Assembly: GCF_000149955.1 (NCBI RefSeq)
Contig: NW_017264865.1
Location: 1-24,054, forward strand
Length of the DNA stretch: 24,054 nt
Direction of reading: 5' to 3'
DNA from: Fusarium oxysporum f. sp. lycopersici 4287
Lineage: Eukaryota > Ascomycota > Sordariomycetes > Hypocreales > Nectriaceae
The notes under the pieces were generated by a model that was not told the DNA's origin, ran no database searches, and saw only the letters and a list, made by a program, of their open reading frames with translations. The first letter of the stretch is position 1, and each line of letters starts with the position of its first letter. Shown one piece after another: positions 16,396 through 24,054 of the stretch. The position numbers were made by a program, and so were the translations under genes.

Positions 16396-17819
16396 ATGGC
16401 AGCAAACGATGATGGACCTATCGTGGCACCCGACGAAGATGTTAGATCCCTTATTTTGTTCATGTGCCTCGACTGATATCTGATATAGGTCCAAGACGAC
16501 CGCGATTCATCAATTGGAGATGTAAGATCTATCTTTGGTTCGTATGTAGCGGGGAGAGAATGAGCTAACAAATAGTGGCAGGATGCGACATCATCGACAG
16601 CAAGTTTGAGCAGCTCAATCCTCGACTTTCGTCACGAAAACGGAAGAACATATCATGCATACAAGGATGGAAGTCAGTTACCGTCAACGACTCTTTTTCC
16701 TAGCTCGAAGTCCGATGGCTAACCCTACCTACGCAAAGAATATTATCTTCCCAACGATGAGCGTGAAAATGACAGGCTAGGTACAGTCCCGGTTGCGGTA
16801 TAGCGGCAACGTTTATACTAAAGATGTCTAGACTTATAGCATAATTTATTTCTCCTTACTTTTGATAACAAACTTGGTCTTTTACCTCTAAACCTTCCTG
16901 ATTCTAAGGTCAAGCGCGTCTTGGATTTGGGAACTGGAACGGGAATATGGGCAATAGACTTTGGTGATGATCATCCCGAAGCCGAGGTAGGATCAGTCAA
17001 CCAAGGATCAAAAACTCGAAGCGAGGATTAGAAGCTGATACTTTTAGGTTACCGGCGTCGATCTATCTCCTATCCAGCCCAGTTTGTCAGCTTTGAATAA
17101 CTATCCTTTCTCTTTATCGATGCTAATATTAGCTAGCGTTCCGCCCAATGTTCGGTTCCTTATTGATGACATTCACGAGCAATAGGACTTTTCTGAGCCC
17201 TTCGATTATATATATAGCAGGATGATGAATTTCAGTATCCCTAATTGGCCAGAGTACTTGAACAAGATCTACCAGTAAGTTACAACAGTACCTCCTAGTA
17301 TTCTCTATAGTCTAATAACCTCAGAAACCTCGCTCCTGGGGGCTATGTCGAGATCCAAGAGATCGACGTGATAATGAAATCTGACGACGGCACGCTTGGC
17401 GACGACAGTGCAATCATGAAGTGGAGTAATCTATTGAACGAGGCCTCCGTCAAGGCCTCCCGCGATGTACCCCTCCCCTATAGAATCGAGCCCCTCATCG
17501 CTCGTGCCAGTATGGACAGCACCGTCGCCAGCCGCCAACCCGACGACAAACCACTGGCCAAAGGATAAGAAGTACAAAGAGCTTGGAGTATGGAATAACC
17601 AGAATATTGCCATCGCTCTGGATTCATTGACTATAGCACCATTTACGAGAGCCTATGGTTGGTCTGTTAAAGAGGTCCATATTTTTCTGTCAAGTGTGAG
17701 AAAAGATCTTAACAACCCAAGAATACATGGGTATTGGCCAATGTAAGTACATATGGTTATCCACTAGTTATATCAACTAATCAGCCGATAGCTGCTCCGT
17801 TTATGGAAGAAAGCCTTGA
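16396..17819 (+). pseudogene. LaeA-like (UMTA-type) SAM methyltransferase, nine exons, decayed
   Basis: The family comprises class I SAM methyltransferases related to the regulator LaeA. Exons: 16396-16440, 16489-16521, 16582-16672, 16739-16780, 16832-16986, 17048-17081, 17133-17274, 17325-17742 and 17792-17819. All eight introns are 48-66 bp with usable borders and agreeing phases; only the first donor (GTTAGA) is unusual. The product has YHAYKDGKYYLPNDERENDR, LLTFDNKLG, SAM motif I VLDLGTGTGIWAIDF, VTGVDLSPIQP, PPNVRFLIDDI, FSEPFDYIYSRMMN, LAPGGYVEIQEID and WPKDKKYKELGVWNNQN, ending VYGRKP. Disabling changes are TAG at 16837-16839 (DL*HNLF, normally Gln), TAG at 17183-17185 (EQ*DFSEP, normally Trp) and a +1 frameshift between about 17465 and 17550. 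The two nonsense codons imply C-to-T and G-to-A on this strand. Confidence 0.88.
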
Positions 17820-18195
17820 GGATGAGGGGGTATCTTATCATGTTATTAGCAATAGGGTTGGGAAACATCAAGGAGGACTAGAGAAACCTTGTTTCATAAC
17901 GGTGGACAGCGAGCTAGTAATTCCTACCTTACTAGCTTTATTACTCTGCTAATATATAGTCCTGAGGCTACATTATATAGGCTTAAAAGATGTGCTTAAT
18001 AGCTTGGATTTATTGGTACCCTAATTTGTATCTCTTCTACTAGTAAATTCTATTGTAATCGCGGACTCGCTGTTGTGATCAGAGTCCCACTTAGCAATGG
18101 TCTAATCAACAATGTCAAGATCCATCAGGCTAAATCTTAGGTCTTTAACTTCTTTGGTTGCTATAAGGATGATTTATGATACTAGAGAAAGAAAG
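17820..18195. other. Spacer carrying a KWDS-motif remnant on the minus strand
   Basis: On the minus strand at about 18052-18101 the reading TIAKWDSDHNSESAITI matches the motif at 4700-4758. A TAG lies just upstream of it (DIVD*TIAKWDS), and a stop follows about ten codons later. The plus-strand 18112-18330 frame is a shadow. The rest of the interval is moderately A+T-rich without recognisable content. Confidence 0.35.
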
Positions 18196-18751
18196 GCCCG
18201 GTGGGAAAGCTCCATAATGTTGTCAAGTTTATCAGGTTATCTCCTTAGAGGAGCGAGCTCTTTAAGAAGATCTTGCGCGAGAATAACAAAGCAAAAGAAT
18301 ACCTCTTGGCAGGCAAGTCGACGGCAGAGCTAGAGGTCATCATAAACAACGACACGAGATGGAACACCACGTATCTCAGATCTCTCGAGCGCTCGTCAAG
18401 CAGGTAGACATTAGGGCGTTCTTGGTTCATCCAGAAGTGGAGAAATGGCTGCCGGAGGCCGACATGTTGAAGGGAGATGACTGGAGACTCTTGGCAGAAA
18501 TCAAACATATCTTTGAGCCATTCTATCTGCAGACTATGAGAACGCAGGGCTGGGGTAGCGAGGGAGGCAACGGACGGCTTTGGGAGGTGATGACAGGTAT
18601 GGAGTACTTACTGGAACACCTAGAGGATCGAAAGTTATTCCATCATATTGTCCCAGAAGTGATGGTAATGTGTATCAGGACCCAATACCAAAGGACGCGG
18701 ACCATTACATCGTGTATTAGTGCAGTGCTTGATACGGGGCTATTGGTATAG
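18196..18751 (+). mobile_element. hAT-family transposase fragment
   Basis: The first frame reads PVGKLHNVVKFIRLSP, TAG (18246-18248), RSELFKKILRENNKAKEYL, then STAELEVIINNDTRWNTTYL. NDTRWN is the diagnostic hAT (hobo/Ac/Tam3) block. A one-base shift near 18375 continues as SRALVKQVDIRAFLVHPEVE, DWRLLAEIKHIFEPFYLQTM and GRLWEVMTGMEYLLEHLED, the helical region after the RNase H-like second Asp. Family similarity ends near 18640, with another frame change. An intact hAT transposase has 600-900 residues; about 150 remain, without the N-terminal BED finger or the C-terminal dimerisation domain. No terminal inverted repeats or 8-bp target duplication could be found by eye, so the element is immobile. 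Confidence 0.8.
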
Positions 18752-18997
18752 TAGGAATTCAGGGTTGGCATAGATGAAAAGTAGACCACCCGGCGGGATT
18801 CTGATGGTAGTTTGTATAGTAGTAGGGCTTAACTTGAAAATATTATATTACATAAAATCACTAGGTGCCACCAGCTAATCTCTGCGTCTCATAATTCGAA
18901 GTCAATGTCGTATTAAATTCTGCATATCATAGAGTAAATCATGTTTACTTCTGACAAAAGCCACCAGCGTGATTATATCCCATTAAACAATTGACTA

Positions 18998-19845
18998 CTA
19001 ATAAACTGTGCTAGCCCTGCTGTACCTTCCAACAATGTATACCCCTCTCAGCGAAATGATAAATAAAGCTAGGCCAATAATCTCCAAGACAATAACAACC
19101 AGACCAGCAATAAACGTGTAAGACTATAATAGTAGTTATGAGTAATTATTAAATACACAAGAGTCAGAGGAATATCTTACTATTTCTGTGCATAGACTTG
19201 CCCAGGAGATATAGCTCTGCTGGGCCCTGTTCTGGCATGACCAAGACCATAGGTCCCAGTGGCTATTCCTAAGCACTTCTTTATCAATAATCAAGTAAAC
19301 AGTTGCAGCAACCCAGCCTGCAATTGTAATACCAGAGCTGGCCAGCACGGCGCCGGTATGTACCCAGCCATCGCGTAATGATTGGGGCTATCTAATGTTA
19401 GAATATTATCAATAGGCTTTAAGTAGTCTTTTAATAAACTTACAAAACTGAGATGAGTTGCTATAGCTACCATCTGGATAAAGGATGCAAATGCTGCAAT
19501 TACTAGCATTAACCAAGTCGAGAGCATCTTGACCGAAGCCCATTGAGTTCTCGTCCAGCCGTCCTCGTTTCTGTCCACAGAGGTATATGTTGTCTCCCAA
19601 ATATTAACTCCATGAATAAGTAAACTCAGAATGCTAAGATCGAGTAAAAGGATGAAAATGCGCAGGCAGAGTCTGACGGCATCAAAAGTCTCCCGACGCT
19701 TATTCCGCACATGGCGCCTCCTGAGGAGAACTTGTTGATCGGAAACCGGACGAAAAGCCTTCGCAGCATAGCCATCGTCGACTTCGTCATGAGGGTCGAG
19801 CCGGTACGAGTATGACTCGTAGCCAGAGGGTACGCTAAGGTCCAT
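18998..19845 (-). CDS. Four-helix fungal integral membrane protein, 244 aa
   Basis: Three exons: 19845-19444 (134 codons), 19387-19181 (69) and 19123-18998 (41 plus TAG). Introns 19443-19388 (GTAAGT, CTAAC branch) and 19180-19124 (GTAAGA...TATAG) are phase 0 and join perfectly. The N-terminal 45 residues are polar and Tyr-rich (MDLSVPSGYESYSYRLD), followed by a basic LRRRHVRNKRR stretch. Four hydrophobic segments lie at about 58-80, 109-131, 145-167 and 206-227. Between TM3 and TM4 is a Trp/Cys-containing loop (WDLWSWSCQNRAQQ), and a short basic tail ends STVY. The layout resembles small tetraspan proteins of fungi; I cannot name a family or role. No disabling mutation is present, and the splice sites are strong, unlike most neighbours. 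Confidence 0.75.
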
Positions 19846-20657
19846 GATGATTAAATATTAGGTTTCTGATTTTAGCATGCTTGGTTTTGGGCTCTTCAAG
19901 TGGATTTATGTGCGCGGGACTGTCATCTTCTTGTGCCATGATATGATCAGGTGGATTCGACGTCAATGATAATTTTGCGATTTTTCGTATGGTGGTATCC
20001 CGATCATGTCAGCCGCAATTCGGCAACACCGCTCCTTAGGTCTTGGTCCCTTGGATGGCCAATCATTTTACATCTAGATAATTTAAGTAAGCTTACTATC
20101 AGCCCTAATGATAAGCTTTATCTTTTACTTACAATGTGCTTACTGCATTTTGGTGCATGTCAGCCAATCTAGTCCATTTGGGGTAGCCGAAGTTGCAGAA
20201 TGGGGTCACACAGCCAGACTTAAGCGAGGTAGCTCCCAGCAAGGGAAGTCACAGCCCGCTGGAGAAAATTTGCTTATTACAGAATCTAATAACCTGTCAG
20301 CCTTGAAGAACAGCTTGATTGGTTAATATCCTCTTGTAGCGGGCATGGCTGTGTCGCTCACATCTGACAACCGGGTCGAGATAAGATACAGTACATCCGG
20401 TATCACCTGACTTACACTCTCCGAAGTTCATTGCATCTCCATGTCCATTCTAGATCTCTCAGTCTTGACCAAATCTGACTGTACGGCAACATTTTGTTAG
20501 ATTCAGTCCAGCAATTTCTTTCAGATTTACAGTCATTTGCTTTGTCCCACAACATGAAGTCGATAAGAGCCTACTCAAGCTTGCTTCATCCATGCTTTAA
20601 GCGGGGTAAGCGAGATCGGAACAGCAAATAAACTTACGGCTATGGCACCAAGTCAAG
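19846..20657. other. Intergenic between divergent membrane gene and DUF6604 relic
   Basis: About 810 bp with no recognisable gene. Short plus frames (19951-20172 and 20108-20326) lack signatures. This is the 5' side of both flanking genes. I see no obvious TATA or CCAAT element, nor any repeat. Confidence 0.35.
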
Positions 20658-23173
20658 ATGCTGCCCAGCTCCCTGTTTAGCACCTATCAGCAATACAAGG
20701 AAGACACCGACTCGGTGGCTTCTTGGCTTGCTTCGACAGCAAAGGCCTGCGGATACCCTTCAGATTTACTCACAGCTACCAGCATCTAGACAAAGGGAAG
20801 AGGCCGCTTGAAAAGAAAGGCTAGAAGGGATACTAAGGAACAGAAAACCTACATCCCAACTCCGCACACTATTCAGAAGTACGTCATTGCTGTCAAGGAC
20901 TTTATCCCTCTGGCTAAATTCATTCTCGCTTCGAACCACTTATCTCAGTCCCCCCTTCCTTTGTTGAAACTCTCGACCGAGTTATATATGTGCGGGCCAG
21001 GTTTAACGCTCAACTGATCGACCATGGGATGATACCAAGCACCAAATCGGATGCCACTTATTACGTCTTCGTCGGGATTCTGGAAAAGGCTAGAGATGTC
21101 CTTAGGCCTTGTATGCCTGCTGGAACTAAATCTTTTTACTCCTTTGAGGACTTGGGTAATCGTTTCAGCGGTCTCAAAATTTACGAACCTTCCCCAGAGT
21201 TGCTAGATTTCACTGATATCGAGCGTCCTAAGAACGCACAGGGAGATGACACTATTTACGAGGCCGAACCTGAGACATCGCTTGAAGATGCGCTAGTACC
21301 CTTTATAATCATGATGAACGATCTCAACCAGATTAGGTTTTATATCGAATGGATTTGGTCTAATTACCGAGATGGATATTTTGATCTCGCCAATGCTGCT
21401 GTTTCTATAAATACTGGGATCAATCTGGCACGCAATCTAATTGACCAAGTCCTCCTAATTATGAAGGATTATGGTAGTGCCTGCACTATTTTGGAGAAGT
21501 TCTATTTTGTCTGTGCCAGGCGGGATGGGTTTTCAGAGGATGATATTGTTTCATGGGGCCCAGCTGGTAAGAATGAAGATATTTATGAGGTTGCGGACAA
21601 AACCTACCTAAATGCCAGTCTATTGCTTGGTGGCTTGGCTCGGGTGTTACCTCCAAACCATTTGCCGATCGACAAGGAAGGAATGTTTGGAATGTAACAT
21701 CCCCAGAGTGATCGATCGTCCAGGATAGGCCGATCCAAGTTCAAAGAGGATCAGATCATCCTATCCGAATTCTTCACCGAGGCCGTTATGCTCGCTCGGA
21801 TCGTTCCTAACTACCCAGTTGAAGACGAGTTCATTCGAGGAATTCGGGAGTTGGATACGACTGGAAACATACCGTTTCACCTTGTCTACGCCACCCAAAT
21901 CCTCTTAGACGTTCATCATATTATCAGAGATCGCACATCCAGTGCAGTAGATAGTCTACTTAAGCATACCACTACGATGGACAGTGAGCTTAGCAGCCAT
22001 ATCGACTTTCACGAGAATTTGAAAATTGAAAACTGGCCTTCTTTGAATGAGGGCGCTCTCTGCGAGTTTAACCAGTCCTTACAATGGTTCGCTCAGTATC
22101 TAGTCTGTCTTGCCAAGCAAAGAGTCTTGCAGGGGGCTGGGAGCCTAGCCATGGAATCCGAAAGAGACCGTATACTTGTTCACTCCCCTATACTCTGTGG
22201 GCTTATGCTATACCACTTTCGAGCTAAGATATGTACTTTTGGTATTGTCATCACGAACGCCTGGGGCTCGATTACGTACTCTGCACATCTGTATGATGCC
22301 CTTCGAAATGAAGGCCTTCTTAACGAACATTGGACAGATATGGATGCTATCTAAACCTTGCTTGGTAAATCTAACTTATTCGTTGGTGAACAACCAGAAA
22401 ATAGGCACAGCTACCTGAATCGCTTTCTTCTGCAAATAGGCTACTCTGCTTCAGCTTTCGCTGCTGGTGGAGACCGGCTACTACAGAGGCCTGGGAGACA
22501 CCATGACCTGGCCTCTCGTGCCGGGCCGTGTGGCATTAAGGATGGTGCTCCAGTATCATGCATGTTTGTTGAAATATATGTACGAACGTCAGGTCAGATT
22601 GACCTGTTGCCCCAGCACGTTGACCAGATCACCTCGCGCAGTAGGTTCCAGGAAGAAGGATCAGAAAAAAACAGCACTCTTATGCTTACTCTAATCGATG
22701 ATCGAGACGAGCTGAGGAAGAAGCGCCAACCGAAACAGCGTAAGAAGATGACTGGAGAAGTCTAGTGGCCTCCAGGAGAGCTTTTGAGATCTCTGGTTTT
22801 GGCCTTGGGAGTGGGAACCTTGGAGTTTTCATTGCCATACTTGCTTATGCATCAGTGGTGTTGAAAGTTCCTGCGTCATGTCAAAGTGGCCTGTGATTTC
22901 ACCTTGAAGCAGCTGTAAACTACCACTTACACCGAGAAAGAGAGCGAACTACCGTTTGCTACAAGTTACATATTCATGGCTGCAAGCGATGAACAAGAGG
23001 GAAAGGAGGATTTCCTGATGCTGGCTGCTGCCAAGGTGTTCAATGTTATGATAGAAGGTGGGGCAGGGGAATTGGTGCTTGGAGTCGTGCGCGACACATA
23101 TGGGTTTCAAGTTGAGTTTGCTACTGAGGATGACTCTGACGCCAGTGGCAGTGCAGATGAGGCAGAAACGTAG
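20658..23173 (+). pseudogene. DUF6604-domain fungal protein, single frame with six stops
   Basis: The ATG at 20658 gives MLPSSLFSTYQQYKEDTDSV and ASWLASTAKACGY, the DUF6604 N-terminal signature of large fungal proteins of unknown role. TAG at 20787-20789 (TSI*TKGRG) is followed by a one-base loss near 20937. From there one frame runs for 2.2 kb to 23173: VRARFNAQLIDHGMIPSTKS, FYIEWIWSNYRDGYFDLANA, ILEKFYFVCARRDGF, HLVYATQILLDVHHI and MIEGGAGELVLGVVRDTYGF, with an acidic C terminus (EDDSDASGSADEAE). Stops at 21695-21697 (TAA), 22352-22354 (TAA), 22763-22765 (TAG), 22862-22864 (TGA) and 22916-22918 (TAA) interrupt it; each is one transition from Gln, Arg or Trp. The stretch 22450-22560 also looks shifted locally. 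Original length was about 840 aa. No function can be inferred beyond the domain name. Confidence 0.8.
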
Positions 23174-23413
23174 AGGTCGCGAGCCAAAGGCAGACATGAA
23201 GCAAGAGGGACGAGCCACTCACAATGGATGAGTTTGCGGGGGAAGCGGACGTCATTTCGGCATCATAGGATGAATCTTTCGAGGTTATCCACGTGATCTA
23301 GATGGGAAGGCCAAATAATACGCTCTCCAGAAACTCGATCAAATCTAATATCCTTCATTTCCTACGCATCTTCTGGTCTCAATCGAGTCGGTTCAGAAAC
23401 TCCCAATTTCAAC
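23174..23413. promoter_or_regulatory. 5' flank of small mitochondrial-type gene, with CACGTGAT box
   Basis: The 240 bp before the ATG at 23414 is G+C-balanced and contains CACGTGAT (E-box at 23290-23295), about 120 bp upstream of the start. CACGTGA is the consensus for the bHLH factor Cbf1, common upstream of mitochondrial and sulphur genes in fungi. No TATA box is evident, as is usual for housekeeping genes. The site is seen; its use is inferred. Confidence 0.4.
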
Positions 23414-23795
23414 ATGGCCGTCCCTCGAGCCTCTGTTAACTTACTCCGCTGCGGTATCCGTCCCGTTACCAGAGCCGCCCCAGTTCTCCAGGTCCGACAG
23501 CAATCCGGCGTCAGCAGCGATGGCGACATCGGCGGTCCCGGAAGTCAGCAAACCCCACCACCCAACCCTGGCTTCCGTGAGACCCTCAACCGAAACTGGT
23601 ACAGTTTAATCCGCCTCAGATGTGGCATCTGCTAACAAGAGATGCAGGCGTACGATTGCAGGCGCAGGGCTGCTCGTTGTCGCCGCTCTGTCGTACATGT
23701 CCTCCTCGAAGGGAAGAAGAGCTCCATCGGATGCGGACTTGAAGGCTGCTTCGTCTACGGAGATTGGCATGTCGCCATCGCAGAAGAAGGTCTAG
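23414..23795 (+). CDS. Small conserved protein, probably mitochondrial inner membrane, 110 aa
   Basis: Exon 1 (23414-23598) and exon 2 (23648-23795) flank a 49-bp intron (GTACAG, GCTAAC branch, TGCAG acceptor) that splits the Trp-62 codon. The N terminus MAVPRASVNLLRCGIRPVTR lacks acidic residues and is Arg-rich, an amphipathic mitochondrial presequence with a likely cleavage site near VRQQSG (residues 27-32). A Gly/Pro/Gln-rich linker (GGPGSQQTPPPNPGF, 40-54) and a basic NRNWRT lead into one transmembrane segment (IAGAGLLVVAALSYMSS, about 65-81). A hydrophilic tail ends SPSQKKV. The arrangement resembles small single-span mitochondrial proteins conserved across Pezizomycotina; I cannot give a name. 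The gene is intact and its codon use is regular, marking the start of normal DNA at the right edge. Confidence 0.75.
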
Positions 23796-24054
23796 CACTA
23801 AGGGCGTCTAAGCAACTGCAGGTACATGGTGAGTTGAGTGGAGGGAAAGGGTGAGATGGAATGGAAGATTGTATGCCTGAATATTAGCATTTTACGGGCG
23901 CGAGTCGACTGCAGAATGGTTTATCTCCTCAGTGCCTAAGGACCTCCAAGATGTCATGACAGGGGAGCAGGTCAATTGGAGCTCTCGTAGTGACATACCT
24001 ATCCTATGCTATCTTTCGCTGCGAGTAAGTAGAGTCATAATAAGACTTCATAGT
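23796..24054. other. 3' flank, nothing recognised
   Basis: This is downstream sequence of the small mitochondrial-type gene up to the window edge. I see no coding frame longer than a shadow, no clear polyadenylation signal and no repeat. Confidence 0.35.

Noticed and set aside
16102..16571. Two minus-strand frames of 67 and 89 codons
   Set aside because: One is antisense to methyltransferase exons and introns, the other lies in its 5' flank; neither has a recognisable motif.

Overview
This looks like nuclear DNA from a filamentous ascomycete (Pezizomycotina). Coding stretches are split by short introns (about 47-90 bp) with GT...AG borders and CTAAC/CTAAT-type branch sites. The gene families are typical of that group: HET domain, LaeA-like (UMTA-type) methyltransferase, FSH serine hydrolase, DUF6604, type-B carboxylesterase and MFS transporter. 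Several blocks are extremely A+T-rich and TpA-rich, as expected of repeat-induced point mutation (RIP) or similar C-to-T decay.

Layout. 1-2290: A+T-rich decayed DNA around a small G+C island (1270-1640), with a TTAGGG-containing hairpin at 2101-2146. 2293-4062 (-): an intact 589-codon membrane-anchored orphan. 4063-6590: no clear gene, but a long unrecognised minus-strand reading frame broken by stops (about 5345-6180). 6594-6870 (+): N-terminal stub of an FSH hydrolase. 7291-9193 (-): a carboxylesterase pseudogene with an A+T-converted middle. 9345-9629 (-): an amidohydrolase stub. 10139-10970 (+): an MFS transporter pseudogene. 11508-12757 (-): an intact secreted right-handed beta-helix protein. 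13430-15206 (-): a HET-domain pseudogene. 16396-17819 (+): a nine-exon methyltransferase pseudogene. 18196-18751 (+): a hAT transposase relic. 18998-19845 (-): an intact four-helix membrane protein. 20658-23173 (+): a DUF6604 pseudogene. 23414-23795 (+): an intact small, probably mitochondrial, membrane protein.

Only four genes look functional: the 589-aa orphan, the beta-helix protein, the four-helix membrane protein and the small mitochondrial-like protein. The other recognisable genes are dead, mostly through nonsense codons explained by single C-to-T or G-to-A changes plus a few one-base frameshifts, while their exon/intron structure is still readable. Hydrolases, a transporter, a LaeA-like methyltransferase and a HET gene lying together suggest an accessory, perhaps subtelomeric, region that once held variable or secondary-metabolism genes. 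That last point is inference. I see no tRNA, rRNA, CRISPR array or convincing new multi-gene system.
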